In this document: in pieces, positions 45,358-58,481 of the stretch
Layout: each line of letters starts with the position of its first letter
How positions within the stretch are numbered: the first letter of the stretch is position 1
Translations under genes and position numbers: made by a program
Assembly: GCA_032871835.1 (NCBI GenBank)
Contig: CM065297.1
Span: forward strand, 31,133,598 to 31,197,597
Direction of reading: 5' to 3'
DNA from: Dipteronia dyeriana
Lineage: Eukaryota > Streptophyta > Magnoliopsida > Sapindales > Sapindaceae
DNA length: 64,000 bases
The notes under the pieces: generated by a model
The model's database searches: none
Seen by the model: only the letters and a program-made list of their open reading frames with translations
What the model was told of the DNA's origin: nothing

Positions 45358-47192
45358 TGATGAGAATCAAAAAGTCATCAAATGATCCATTCCATGTTCC
45401 GGTTGGGCCAATAACAAGGGCAAGAGCTAAGAGATTCAAAGAAGCACTAAATGGCCTAATTCAAGACACTTGGACTGATTTTGAATTGTTGAAGTCCAAG
45501 ATAAGCCCACATGAAGACCAATGCGTAATTAATGTCATCAAGGCAATTGATTAAGCCGAATAAGGAAGACTTGGGCGTGTGGCACAAGCTAGGAGAATAG
45601 TCAACTTTGGCTGATTTATTTCCTTTTAATTTCCAAAGAATAATAGTTTATTTGTTTCCAGATTTAGCTTTCCAATTAGGAAACAAGTCAATAGTTGCTA
45701 GTTTAGTATTTATTTATTTCCTAAACTTATTTGCATTTATTTTCATGATTGTAAGGCATTAGTTGCCTAATATTTATTCCCTCTTAGATCTTAGATATTT
45801 TTTATAGATTTTTGAACTGAAATAAATTTGAGAGAATTTTCTCTTTGGTTCTTCATAGAACTTGTGAACTTATCAAGGTTCTACCTTGTGGCGTTCAAAC
45901 CTGGACTTATCACTCACCTTCTTTCTTATTCTTGAGTGTGGCATCTTCAAATTCTTGATACCGTTGGTTCTTATCTCCTTATAGATAATGGGTCGCGGTT
46001 CTTTTTTTTATTAATTTCTTCTTTTATAAATCTGAAATTAGAAAACGGTCCTTCGTTACCATATATTGGTTCTGGATCTCACTGCTCTTGGTGAGGTTCA
46101 TATCAGTTGGTATCAGAGCTTAGGCTTCTAAAATTAGGTTTAATCTATCCTTATTCTTCTTCATTTTTTTAAAATCAGATCTATTACAAAAAAAAATCAG
46201 CTTTGTTATAAAAAAAAGTACAATTTTTGTTAGGTCGTGTAGTTGAACTTATATCAACAATTTTTATTCCTTTTCTTGTTTTCGAGTATTGATAAAAAAA
46301 ATGTCTTTCAAAGGGGTTTAATAAAAAAAAGACAAAATGGGGGAACCATCCTTTATGCTGCAGTTTATCAACAACATTATGGTGAAGATTCGAGAATGAA
46401 TCCATTTGAGGATAGGAGGAATGATGAGAATCAAGAAGTCATCAAATGATCCTTTGCATGTTCCGGTTGGGCCAATAACAAGGGCAAGAGCTAAGAGATT
46501 CAAAGAAGCACTAAATGGCCTAATTCAAGACACTTGGACTGATTTTGAATTGTTGAAGTCCAATATAAGCCCAGATGAAGACCAATGCATAATTAATGTC
46601 ATCAAGGCAATTGATTAAGCCGAATAAGGAAGACTTGGGCGTGTGGCACAAGCTAGGAGAATAGTCAACTTTGGCTGATTTATTTCCTTTTAATTTCCAA
46701 AGAATAATAGTTTATTTGTTTCCAGATGTAGCTTTCCAATTAGGAAGCAAGTCAATAGTTGCTAGTTTAGTATTTATTTATTTCATAAATTTGTTTGCAT
46801 TTATTTTCAAGATTGTAAGGCATTAGTTGCCTAATATTTATCCCCTTTTAGATCTTAGATATTTTTTGATAAAATGGACCAATTGATGTAATTTTAGAAT
46901 ATAGACTGGAATTGAAATAAATTTGAGAGAATTTTCTCTTTGGTTCTTCATAGATCTTGTGAACTTATCAAGGTTATACCTTTTTTGCGTTCAAACCTTG
47001 ACTTATCACTCACCTTCTTTCTTATTCTTGAGTGTGGCATCTATAACTTTCTTGATATCGTTGGTTCTTACCTTCTTATAGATAACGGGTCGCGGTCCGA
47101 TAATATTCTTGTTTAAAAACTTGATTCGAAAACGATCATTCGTTACCATATATTGGTTCCGAGTCTCACTGCTCTTGGTGAGGTTCATATCA
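45358..47192 (+). mobile_element. D-family element D3 (short subfamily)
   Basis: 5' LTR 45358-46105 (748 bp), primer site TGGTATCAGAGC at 46108-46119, polypurine tract GAGGATAGGAGGAA, 3' LTR 46422-47192 (771 bp). The target duplication is GAACA/AAACA (one mismatch). The internal region is only 316 bp and keeps just the leader and the end of the coding region (GEDSRMNPFEDRRNDENQEV), so it is TRIM-like in size. The LTRs begin with coding remnant DPLHVPVGPITRARAKRFKE, ALNGLIQDTWTDFELLKSNI (46447 on), homologous to chromovirus pol tails. Confidence 0.88.
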
Positions 47193-47197
47193 AAACA

Positions 47198-49030
47198 ATC
47201 TAAAATTCATCGTACAAGGTACTACCAAGAAGGACGACTCCTGAAGAGAAGAATGGGTGGTGGTCGGCAGAGATTGGGGGAGCTCTGTTTTCATTGGGGG
47301 GACATAGTGTCAAGTCCACACCCAGTTTAATGACAAACCGATTTTGGGGAATGCTTCTATGCCTGTTGAATCCAGGGCGATCTTGAAAGTGATCATTGAT
47401 CGCAAGTATGTCAACCTAGAGTTTCCTACCTCAGATGCTTATGATCCAAGCAGGGTGAACCGGTATCTGCGCTTCTCAATTGCTTCTCCAGTTATGATGA
47501 ACCTCTTAGTTTTTATTGATGCATGTTTCTTGCTTTTCATTGATGTATTCTAAGTCGTTGCTATTTTTTTTTTACTGGTGAGAAGGATTCTGGACCGTTA
47601 GAAGACTTTCTTCCTCCTCTGATTCCTAAACCACTTAGGTCCCCCACTGTAAGAACTGCTAATACTCCTCCTCCTCCTTCTTCCTACTAGGATTCCCATG
47701 GCACCTCTCACCTTTCACCTGGTTCTACCTCCCAATTGGTCTTGTTTGCTTCCTGGCTGACCAGAGTGAGAGGTCAAAGTTCTGCTGCTCCAACAGCCGC
47801 TACTAAAACTGCTTATTCTACTTCTACTACTAGAACTGTTGATGTCACCTCTGCTTCTGTTGCTACTACCATTCCACTCCTCCGCCTGCTTTAAGACCTT
47901 CCCGAATAGTAGGGGTTCTTGAGACCACTACTACTATAACCACTGTGACTCCTCGAGAGTGAACTAGATCTTGACTGAGGGTTACTGGTCTGGATGAGGT
48001 CTTAGACTGGTTCATAATTTCTTGTTTCGGAGGGAGTTTAGCTCCAATGAGCTAGCTGCCTTCTGAGGTTCTGTTCACCAATGGTTCTGATATTTTTACT
48101 AAGATAAGCGGGAATCACATCCTGATTCATTATTGTTCTGAAACACTCATAACTAATACATTGGTGATATCTAACTTGGTTGTTGTGATTTGTAGGCTTT
48201 CAAGTATAACGTAGTGGTACCGGAAGGGAGCTTGCTCAAACTCAAGGCATGGCAAAGGCCTAAACGCGAGCGAGAAGGTGCTGGAAGACACTTGTTGTGA
48301 CTTGGAGTTGTTGAAGTGGGTGAGCCTTGGATAGGAACTCCTGAAGAAACAAAGCTAGGGAGCAGATGATGGAAAATCAAGCTCTACGCGTTCAGGTGGC
48401 TAGCTTGGAGGCTGAAGTTGACTAATCTTTTGGTCATTCCAAGTAACCCAAGCTCTGCCCCCTCCCTTCGACTTGACCATCATTGCTGACTGGAACATGG
48501 AGGAAATCTTAGAGAGGGCTAAGAAGCTCTCTACCCCGACTAATGATATAGCAGGTTCTTCTGGGACTGCTGGTGCCATTGAAGCTGTAGGTGGTAATGG
48601 CAGTCAACAACTTACCTCTTCCCTTCTGCCTGGCATGGGTACTATTGGTACATACCCCCTCTGCTAAGTCCTCGGTCGAGTTAATCTCCCCAATTGAAAA
48701 AAGGGGCCTATTGTCACTTAACAAAGTGGTGGAGGAGATCCTTGATCCCCAAGATTCCATAGAGGCTGAAGCCATTCTACCTGGTCTGACTGACGTTGTC
48801 GAAGGTCAGCTCGCTCTTATAGGGGTAGCGGATTCCTAGACTGCTGCCAGGGAATTTGGGGAGGATCCTCCGGGAGTGAAAGATGCGATGAAACAAGTAG
48901 GGTCAAAGGCTGTGGCGACCCATCAAAATGACTTGGTTCCAACCGAGGTCCTTGTTGAGATTGCTCGAGTGGAGTCCGAGGAGGAGATTCCATGGGATAA
49001 AGCAGTAGAATAAGGTCTCCTAGGAGAGCT
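47198..49030 (+). pseudogene. accessory gene: 3' parts with intron-like gaps
   Basis: Blocks on the plus strand: YKVLPRRTTPEEKNGWWSAE (47212-47270), ILKVIIDRKYVNLEFPTSDA and YDPSRVNRYLRFSIASPVMM (47380-47508), a GT...AG gap with a T-rich 3' end (about 47510-47581), then KDSGPLEDFLPPLIPKPLRS and a Thr/Ser/Pro-rich tract, a second TTTGTAG acceptor-like site at 48196, and AFKYNVVVPEGSLLKLKAWQ leading into a charged coiled-coil-like part (EREGAGR..., ALRVQVASLEAEVD). This arrangement is common in plant retrotransposon-borne accessory genes. Many stops break it. 49031-49317 is AT-rich 3' sequence with nothing identifiable. Confidence 0.4.
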
Positions 49031-49728
49031 GATGAGTGAACTGGTAATCTGATACATCATCTGTTTAGGTTGCCTAAAAATGGGGGTGGGCACCCTGCTT
49101 GTTCATGCCTCAGACCTTAGCCATTCTTGATAGCCATATTATATATATTTTTTATTTTTTTTATGTAGCCCAATAGTAGAGGATGGGCTCCTTACTCAGA
49201 TGAATGAAAATAGTCTTCTTTCTTTTTCCTTTTCGCTTGTATCCTGTTGATCCCTATGTTTGTTAAATCTACCTTGCTTCATCTCCTTACATGATCTATG
49301 ATCCAGTTCCTCATATATGTTGGAACCCCGTTCACCGGTTACGCAGCTGAACTAGGTTTTAAAACTTTATATATATATCATAATCTGTATCTGTGACCAA
49401 TGAACTTGGGATCGTAATTAATTTTCGAAACTAATACATACAATATGTAATAACAAGAAATTGTAATCAATAAAATCAAAAGAACATACTAACGTTTGGA
49501 GGCTCCTTCACTTTACGTTATGCTCCTGTCTGAACCAATATTACCAACTTTCGAAAGCTCCTTCACTTTACGCTGTGATCTTGTCTAAACCACTCGATCT
49601 TCCTCGCTATCTCCCGGGATTGGTAACTGCGTGTGGACGCGTCACGGTCTCAGGAACTTGAATGGAGGATGTAGAGAGAATTGAAGAAACTCTTTCTTCT
49701 ATGTGTTTCAAAAACACACAAAACATGA

Positions 49729-49732
<4 letters not shown>

Positions 49733-49764
<32 letters not shown>
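49733..49764. repeat. AT microsatellite in C3 3' LTR
   Basis: About 16 AT units, at the same LTR position as the run at 57340-57373 in the 5' LTR. It explains the Ile-Tyr repeats of the overlapping short frames. Confidence 0.95.
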
Positions 49765-49767
<3 letters not shown>

Positions 49768-50088
49768 AATCTCTCGCCTTTCTTTTGCTTTTTCTTTCAC
49801 AAATATATTTCTCTTATTTGCTTCTTTTTTCACCAATATATATACGCCTTCGCTATATATTTCACAAATATATACCCTCTGCTGTTATATTTCATAAAAA
49901 TATATGCCTTGCTTCACAATATATATATATATACATACGCACTACTTGCTTCTTCTTTTTTTAGGCCTCTATTAAAAAAAAAAATCATATATGTATTAAA
50001 TATATGCATCCTATGTAAATTCTTTTTTTAACTATTGTTTCATGTACACACCAATTTACATCAAATGCAATTTCTTGTGTTATTAATT

Positions 50089-50091
<3 letters not shown>

Positions 50092-50139
<48 letters not shown>
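50092..50139. repeat. (AT)24 microsatellite in C3 3' LTR only
   Basis: 48 bases of AT repeats. The matching place in the 5' LTR (about 57690) has only four or so units, so the expansion arose after insertion. Confidence 0.95.
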
Positions 50140-50143
<4 letters not shown>

Positions 50144-51503
50144 AGTAATTATCCTTTTCAAATATATCTAATATATTAAAACTGATAATAAGTATTTTAA
50201 ATTTAAACTTAAATTTAAATACTTAGATAAAGGATTTAGTAAAATAAAATAATCCTATTATTTTATCTTCACCTAAATCCATATATCAACTAACACCCTT
50301 CATTTAATAGTTATTAATAATTCATAATTATGAATATAACTAAATAATCTAATTATTTAAATAATTTAACTATTAACATTCATTAATTAAATAATCTCAT
50401 TATTCAATTAATTCCTGAATATATACGTGTCACTTTTGTAACACAATTAATTGGACAATCAAATTAATTAACCGTTATCCTTATTACCTCAATCGATCGG
50501 GCTAGTAAGGGGACCTAATGGACCCACAGTATTTTGAGCTCCAATAATCCTCGAAATCATTAACTAAACTCTTTAATTAATATTTCTTGATTATTAACTC
50601 CGGTGTTATTCCACTAAAAAACCCTAAGCTGCACTTTCTCAACCATAGATGCTTTTACACAGACTGATACAACTCGGTGTCCATCGATATAGCTATTACA
50701 CATGGTGTGATCCTCCACAATAGTTGATAATTAGAGCTGGGTCATGATGTCCGCTGTACCCCTCTAATTACATATATCCTTTAAGTACCGTTGATTCTCT
50801 AATGGACAATAAATTCTATTTTCTCACGGAATTAGGAGAGTGCTCTATTGTCAAAGTCCCGAATAAACCCTTAAGGGAACTACCATCTACTTCTCACAAG
50901 AATGAGTGGATTCCACTATTGTGTACAAACCTTCCCAGTCATAAGCCAAATCGTAATCACCAACATACGGAGTATATTGATCAGGAAATGCATCTGACCT
51001 CACCCTTGGTATATAAAAGACTACGATTTAACCTGAAGGAGTCGATAAGACACTCAGAATTAAGATCACCCACATATAGCCATCATTAGTTGATATATAT
51101 AAATCTCATCGGTAAACAAATCTTGGTGAGAGATTCATATAGATCATGGCCCAGTCCTATATGATCACATCATACAAGGTGCCTCCATTCCCATATCTCA
51201 TATGAATGATTCAAGATAGAATCATCGTACATTACGAAATGGACCGCAACTATAGATTAACCACAAATAAAGTACCCAACTTCATTTGCTATCTGTGGAC
51301 TCTTTAGATTGCACATCTCTTACTATATCCATCCGTATATAACACTCATATACACAGTTCGAGATTACATCTGGCAATCTTGGATGTTAAATATATGCAT
51401 AAGTTTTAAAATAAATAACATAACAAGAGTGAATTAAACTTTTCTTTTTATTTATTTCATAAATCCATATAAAAATTACATCTTTATGGCATAAACCCCA
51501 ACA

Positions 51504-53082
51504 ATCTCCCACTTGCACTAAAGCATGTGAGGCATGTCTCGTAACCCTAGACCATCTAGGTGACTCGAAAACACTTTAGTTGGTAAGATCTTTGTAAATG
51601 GACCAACATGATTGTCTTGTGAGGCTATCTTTGTGACAATCACATCTCCTCTCTGCATTATCTCTCTAATGAGATGATACTTTCTTTCTATATGTTTCCC
51701 CTCTTATGGCTTCTTGGTTTTTTGGAATTAGCCACAGCACCACTGTTATCACAATAGGCCTATCCAAATCTGGAACAACTTTCAGATCACTCAAGAACTT
51801 ATGGATCCAAACAGCCTCTTTAGCAGCTTCACAAGCGACTACATATTCGGCTTCCATGGTGGAGTCAACAATGCAAGATTGCTTTATACTTCTCCATACA
51901 TTGGCTCTACCACCCAGGGTATATACTGATCCAGATGTGGATTTCCTAGAATCCATGTCTGACTAAAAATCAGAATATGTGTATCCAAACGGGATCAAAT
52001 CCTGCCCAAAATACACTAGCATATAGTCTCTTATTCTCTGAAGATATTTGATAATTGTCTGGATAACAACCCAATGATCCAATCCTGGGTTGGACTGGTA
52101 TCTACTGACTACTCACACTGCATAACAGATGTCCGGTCTCGTGCATAACATATCATGCGCAAGACTACCTACTGCCGATGCATAGGGTACACGTCTCATA
52201 TCCTCAACTTCTTGAGGTGTCTTAGGACATTGTTCCTTAGACAAGTGAACTCCATGTCTGGAAGGTAAATTACCTTTCTTGGAGTTTTGTATCAAAAATC
52301 ACACAAGAATCTATGATTCTTGAGACAGTGCTATGAGTTTGTTCTTATGATCCCTTATAAGTTGGATTCCTAGAACATAACTCGCATCTCCCAAATCTTT
52401 CATTTGGAATTGGCTAGCCAGCCAGCCCTTTACATCAGGCAACACTCCCACTTCATTCCCAATGAGTAGGATATCATCTACGTATAGGACCAAGAAAACT
52501 ACTTTCTTATCAATGATGCGCTTGTAGACAGACACAAGGCTCATCGATGTTTTGCTCGAAGCCATAGGTTTTGATCACATCATCAAACCTAATGTTCCAA
52601 GATCTAGATGCTTGCTTAAGTCCATAGATGAACCATTACAACTTGCAAACCTTTTGCTCTTGATCTGGAGACACGAATCCCTCTGGTTGCATCATATAAA
52701 TGCTCTCATCAAGATTGCCATTCAATAATGTAGTCTTGACATCCATTTGCCAAATTTCGTAATCAAAATAGGTAGCAATGGATAAGAGAATCATAATAGA
52801 CTTAAACATGGCTACTCGCAAGGTCTCTTCATAATCAACCTTCTCTTTCTGGGTATAACCTTTGGCCACTAGCATTTCCTTAAAGGTCTCTACCATACCG
52901 TCAACTCCTCTCTTTCTCTTGTAAATCCATTTACACCCTATGGGTTTTACCCCATCCGGTAAGTCTACAAAATCCCATGCTGAGTTAGAGTACATGGACT
53001 CCATCTCGAGATTCATGGCTTTATGCCATTCCTCTTTATCAGAATCTTCCATTGCATTCTTAAATGTCAATAGATCATCCAC
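51504..53082 (-). pseudogene. Copia C3: reverse transcriptase and RNase H
   Basis: RT begins at 53082 (MDDLLTFKNAMEDSDKEEWH; IGCKWIYKRKRGVDGMVETF; ATYFDYEIWQMDVKTTLLNG). The catalytic box is intact (VVFLVLYVDDILLIGNEVGV, about 52510-52450). Later motifs are MKDLGDASYVLGIQLIRDHK and YASAVGSLAHDMLCTRPDIC. RNase H at 51956-51666 reads MDSRKSTSGSVYTLGGRANV, DSTMEAEYVVACEAAKEAVW. The tail reaches the polypurine tract. Breaks occur near 52620, 52300, 52110 and 51960. This is the best-preserved Copia pol in the window. Confidence 0.9.
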
Positions 53083-54606
53083 ACTATCAGCAGAGACAAC
53101 ACCTTATCCCTCACCTATACCTAAATAGCATTCGTGTTGTCTCACAACCCTCTCACTATGTCTAGGTGGTAGTGTATCCTGATAAGGAACCATCTGACTC
53201 TCAGATGTTTGTGGATCAACAACTCTTGTTAATGAAGCACTAGTCTCACCAGGCTCCAACTCATTCAATTCAATATTAGAACGAGGTTTATGGTCATTAA
53301 TATAACTGTCCTCAAGAAACGTTGCATTTGTCGATACAAATACTTTGTTATCTTCGGGACTATAGAAATGTCCACATCTGGTCTCCTTGAAGTATCTTAC
53401 AAATAGGCAGACAACAGACTTGAAGTCTAGTTTTCAATTTCTGTTCTTTAGCACGTGTGCTGGACACCCTAATATATGAAAATGTCATAAACTAGCTTTA
53501 CGAACATTCCACAACTCTAGGGGAGTCTTTGTAACAGATTTGGGTGGCACTACATTCCAAATGTATGCCACTGTTTGTAACGCATATCCCCAAAAGGAAT
53601 TTGTTAATGATGAGAAACTAATCATAGATCTCACCATTTCCATCAGGGTTCTATTTCTCCTCTCCGCTACACCATTTTGCTGAGGTGTACCGGGAGCTGT
53701 GAGTTGGGAAACTATCCCATGCTCAACCATGAAGTCTTTAAACTCATGGTCAAGGTACTCACCTCTACGATCCAATCATAGTGACCTGATAGTTCTACCT
53801 AATTGATTCTCAACTTCAGCTCGGAATTCTTTAAACTTTTCAAATGTTTTCGACTTCCGTTGCATTAGGTAGACGTATCTGTATCTTGAGTAATCATCAA
53901 TAAAGGTGACATAACACTCATAACCACCCCTAGCTTTAACATTCATCGGCCCGCAGACATCTGTATGTATAAGCTCTAGCGGTTCTTTAGCTCTAAGCCC
54001 TTTTCCAGTAAAAGGTCTCTCGATCATCTTACCTTCCAGACAAGATTCGCAGACAGGTAAGGTGCCAACCTTTAACTCACTTAAAGGTCCGCTTTTTACT
54101 AGTCTGTCTATCCGGTCAAGGTTGATATGACCAAGCCTTAGATACCAGAGATACGTGTCATTATCTGGAGAAATCTTATATCGTTTAGTTTTTGGTTTTT
54201 TAAACTTAAACATTTCGGTGTTGAGCAGTGTACTATGTATTAATGGTCTTAACACATACAAATTGTTTTTATTAATTCCTAAACAAATATTCAGACCATT
54301 CTTTCTAATAATAACAGACTTATTATTAAAAGAAACAGAATATTTTCGTTCTAACAACTTAGAAACGGAAATCAAATTCCGTGTAAATCCAGGAATATAA
54401 AATATATTGTCCAACAATATATAATTATTATAAAAACGTAATCTAAGTACGCTCACTGCTTGTGCCGACACGACATCCCCTGACCCCACACACATTAAGA
54501 AGGCTTGCTCCTCTAGCTGTGTCCAAGAATCAGTCCATTGTAAAGAAGAGCAAACAAGGTTAGTGGCCCCCAAATCAATTATCATGGGTGAAGAATCATC
54601 TTCCAC
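53083..54606 (-). pseudogene. Copia C3: protease, integrase
   Basis: A 276-codon frame (54606-53776) holds the protease segment PMIIDLGATNLVCSSLQWTD, with Leu for the usual Ser after the catalytic Asp, then pre-integrase (LWYLRLGHINLDRIDRLVKS; VCESCLEGKMIERPF) and the integrase core start (LIHTDVCGPMNVKARGGYEC). One stop at 53775 separates 53775-53485, with the second Asp region altered (DRRGEYLDHEFKDF) and the Glu segment GVAERRNRTLMEMVRSMISF. 53484-53083 is the integrase C-terminus with one or two stops (VRYFKETRCGHFYSPEDNKV; VVRQHECYLGIGEG). Confidence 0.9.
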
Positions 54607-55366
54607 TAAACACAGCTCAAGAACAAGTAAATCATATTTACTTTTCTTTGACTTCTTCTTGCTTTGGGCTTTCTTGGGTTTGGGCTTACCCTTCGCTTTC
54701 CCAGTAGACCTCCTTCTCTTCTTATTATTAGAGCAGAAAGATGGTTAAACAACATTTGCCTCACCAGTCTTACCCTTGTTGTCCTTAGTCAATGACTCAA
54801 AGGTAGTGAGCTCATTGAGCAACTGTGTGAGATTGAAGTGTTCATCCTGTAGTTGCTCTTAAATTGATCGAAACTCTTCGAAAGAGTCATCAATATGATG
54901 TGCACTAGACTGGGTTCGTCAATGGCCCCGCCATTGATTTCTGCCTTGTTGAAGTAGGAAATCATGCTTAGGACATGTTCCTGAACTGACGTACCATCCT
55001 TCATACAAGTGAGCATAGCGAAACGAACAGCTTCATGTCGCTTTTGCTCGGAGGACTGCCTTAACATAGCTTGCAATGACTCCATGATTTCGAATGATGA
55101 AGTCATTGCTTCATGCTTTGTGACAAGCACGTCTGTCATAGAAGGCAACTGATATGTTCGGCCTTCTCATCAAATGAAACCCATCGCTCGTATGCCTCAC
55201 GAACAATTCGTGTGGCATTGGCAGCAGGCGCTGGAGGACATTCCTCCGTAAGCACAAACTTGAGGTCTTTTGTGACCAATATTGCATTAATGTTAAGTTT
55301 CCACTTAGTGTAGTTATCACCGGTTAATTTGTCGTTTACGAGAATTTTAAGTAACGTATAAGACAT
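54607..55366 (-). pseudogene. Copia C3: gag without zinc knuckle
   Basis: Starts at the ATG at 55366 (MSYTLLKILVNDKLTGDNYT KW), followed by the UBN2 core (MPSMTDVLVTKHEAMTSSFE; MTCMKDGT-like; MISYFNKAEINGGAIDEPSL). A frame change lies at about 55140. The basic C-terminus runs from KPKPKKAQ straight into KKKSKKSKYDLLVLE. The CCHC knuckle that relatives carry between these two blocks is missing. Confidence 0.82.
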
Positions 55367-56922
55367 TATTGTTGAAATAAACAAAACATTCATTCATTCA
55401 TTCATTTAAAACAAGTGCAAGTGTGAGTGCTTTGGCATAGATTTAAACATGATGCATGAACATGTTTAACGAACTAGAACTACCCTAAAACTAGTTGTTA
55501 TACCACGACAATCCAACATACCACAAAGAAATGCCGCCTTAGGGTCGGTCAAATCTTTGCATGTTAGACCGAGACATTCTCAATCAAATGATATTCTAGA
55601 ATAACTCTTATTCCATATCATTCAACCATCGTTCATTCAGTCAGGTATTTAATTAATAACCTTAATCAAAACCTTTGTGAGTGTAACCCACCATTTCAGA
55701 TATCATGAGCTTAACTCGAGAATTGCCGCCCTAGGGTCGGTCAATCCCGGAATACCCTCAGAAATCCTATCCGTTAGGAAGTTAACCTTGGTATTGACCT
55801 TTGTGGAAACCCTCCTTAGGGAGGACGAAAACAAAGCCGTCACGAGGCCCCACTCAGATCTCACGGTGTTGAACTAATGATGGAGACCGCGGGATATATA
55901 TGTCATATATCCCTCTCCCACTCACTATTTCAAAATTAGGGTTTTCTATTAACCATTAATACACCTAGACTCTACAGGATTAAACGACTAACTTTAATCA
56001 AGTTATCTAGCGCATTAACTAATCAGAAACAAATTCTAATTAACTAATAAATTTCTATTGATTTTTAACAATTAAAAATCTAATCTATTAGTGAATAATC
56101 TACCTTTGTAAACTATTTACTAGGGTCAGATTATTATGTTAGTGTTTACCAAGTTTTAACTATTAAACCCTAACACTTTATGTGGATAATTTTTTATTAG
56201 GTAATTAATCATATTAATCTTAATTACAATAAATGACCCTATTAATCTAACTTATTAAACTCTTTAATAACTAGATTAATATTAATGAGAATTACCAAGT
56301 TTTCTATCCATTAAAAAAACTAATCTCATTATTCATAGCCAATTATGTATATTACCCATTTTAATCACATTAAAAAAATACATAAAATATCAGGCTATGA
56401 TGCATGTATGACATATCAAAAATATTTGTGTAGGCACATCTAATCTAAATGACATACGTATGCATGGCAATGCTTTTATCATCGCATAATATAAAGCATA
56501 CATGAATTGACCGAGTACTGTGGATTATTTAACCTAAAAACAATTGGAATCTAAAATTATAAAAATTACTCCAAGGCATTCCTTGGTCTTCTTGTAACTT
56601 CAGATATCTTCCAGTCTCTTCAGGTCACTCCGATTCATCTCATGAATCATTCTTTGCGATTTTCCAGGTCTTCAGTATAGATTACATTTTTTTTATATAA
56701 TACAATAACAGTTAAAAAAAATATATAAAAAAAATACAACCCATAAACCCTAAATCCACAGTACCATATAATTAACAATCAATCATGTTTTTGTAAATTA
56801 AAAAAATTTAATATACATACAAAAACAACATACGGTCAATTTAAATCGTGCCCACACAATCATACATACAGAAGCATCGAAAACAATTTCCTGTTCTGAA
56901 AATAAAATTGGCTCTGATACCA
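55367..56922 (-). other. C3 long leader and primer binding site
   Basis: TGGTATCAGAGC on the minus strand at 56922-56911 is a perfect initiator-Met primer site 2 nt from the 5' LTR. About 1.5 kb of AT-rich leader separates it from gag. The leader contains a duplicated phrase (GCCGCCTTAGGGTCGGTCAA at 55531 and GCCGCCCTAGGGTCGGTCAA at 55724), and no ORF is supported. Confidence 0.8.
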
Positions 56923-56924
56923 AT

Positions 56925-57335
56925 TGTTGGAACCCCGTTCACCAGTTACGCAGCAGAACTAGGTTTTAAAAATTCATATACATATCATAATCTGTATCTG
57001 TGACCAGTGAACTTGGGATCGTAATTATTTTTCAAAACTAATACATACAATATGTAAACACAAGAAATTGTAATCAATAAAATCAGAAGAACATACCAAC
57101 GTTTGGAGGCTCATTCACTTTACGTTATGCTCCTGTCTGAACAAATCTTACCAATGTTTGGAAGCTCCTTCACCTTACGATGTGCTCCTGTCTGAACCAC
57201 TCAATCTTCCTCGCTATCCCCCTGGTTTGAAAACTGTGTGTGGGCGCGTCACTGTCTCAGGAACTTGAATGAAGGATGTAGAGAGAATTGAAGAAACTCT
57301 TTCTTCTATGTGTTTCAAAAACACACAAAACATGA

Positions 57336-57375
<40 letters not shown>

Positions 57376-58481
57376 CTCTCGCCTTTCCCTTGCTTTTTCT
57401 TTCACAAATATGTCTCTTATTTGCTTTTTTTTTCACCAATATATATACGCCTCTGTTATTTATTTCACAAATATATACCCTCTGCTATTATATTTCATAA
57501 AAATATATGTCTTGCTTCACAATATATATATATATACTCAATGCTTGCTTCTTCTTTTTTTACGCCTCTGCTAAAAAATAATATATCGTATATGTAATAA
57601 GTATTTGCATCCTATACAAATACTTCTTTTGACTATTGTTTCATGTACACACGAATTTACATCCAATGCAATCTCTTGTGTTCTTAATTGATATATATCT
57701 ATTAATTATCCTTTTCAAATATATCTAATATATTAAAACTGATAATAAGTATTTTAAATTTAAACTTAAATTTAAATACTTAGATAAATGATTTAGTAAA
57801 AAAAAATGCTATTATTTTATCTTCACCTAAATCCATATATCAACTAACACCCTTCATTTAATAGTTAATTAATAATTCTTAATTATGAATATAATTAAAT
57901 AATCTACTAATTTAATTAATTTAACTATTAACATTCATTAATTAAATAATCTCATTATTCAATTAATTCCCGAATATATACGTGTCACTTTTAAAACACA
58001 ATTAATTGGACAATCCAATTAATTAACCGTGACCCTTGTTACCTAAATCGATCGAGCTAGCAAGGGGACCTAATGGACCCACAGTATTTTGAGCTCCAAT
58101 AATCCTCGGAATCATTAATTAAACTCTTTAATTAATATTCCTTGATTATTAACTATGGTGTTATTTCACTAAAAACCCGAAGCTGCACTCTCTCAACTGT
58201 AGATGCTTTTACACAGACCAATACAACTCGGTGTCCATCGATATAGCTATTACACATGGTGTGATCCTCCACCATAGTTCATAATAAGAGCTGGGTCATA
58301 ATGTCCTTTGTACCCCTCTAATGACATATACCCTTTAAGTACCGTTGATTCTCTAATGGACAATAAATCTCATTTCCTCACAGAATTAGGAGAGCGCTCA
58401 TAATATCCAAGCCCCGGATCAACCCTTGAGGAAACTACCATCTACTACTCACAAGAAGGAGTAGATTCCACTATTGTGTAT
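56925..58481 (-). repeat. Copia C3 5' LTR, interrupted by D array
   Basis: Matches 49318 onward for about 1.55 kb and stops at CACTATTGTGTA (58480), where the D-family LTR begins. The remaining 0.6 kb or so of the LTR should lie beyond the window. The AT run at 57340-57373 corresponds to the first microsatellite of the 3' LTR. Confidence 0.88.

Larger units (their letters stand above)
49318..51503 (-). repeat. Copia C3 3' LTR
   Basis: 2186 bp from TGTTGGAACC (49318) to CCCCAACA (51503). Read on the minus strand it is TGTTGGGGTTTATGCC...GGTTCCAACA. It is preceded on that strand by the polypurine tract CAAGTGGGAGAT (51515-51504). It carries two AT microsatellites. It matches 56925-58480 with roughly 10 percent differences by eye in sampled stretches, suggesting an old insertion. 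Short frames such as 50802-51089 lie inside it and are not genes. Confidence 0.9.

Noticed and set aside
46106..46421. D3 as a genuine independent TRIM family
   Set aside because: Its LTRs, primer site and coding remnant match the D family, so a deletion derivative is the simpler reading.
49662..50031. Frames rich in Ile-Tyr repeats (also 57214-57574)
   Set aside because: Products of AT microsatellites within the C3 LTRs.
50802..51089. 95-codon frame
   Set aside because: Inside the C3 3' LTR with no domain and no support from the paired LTR.
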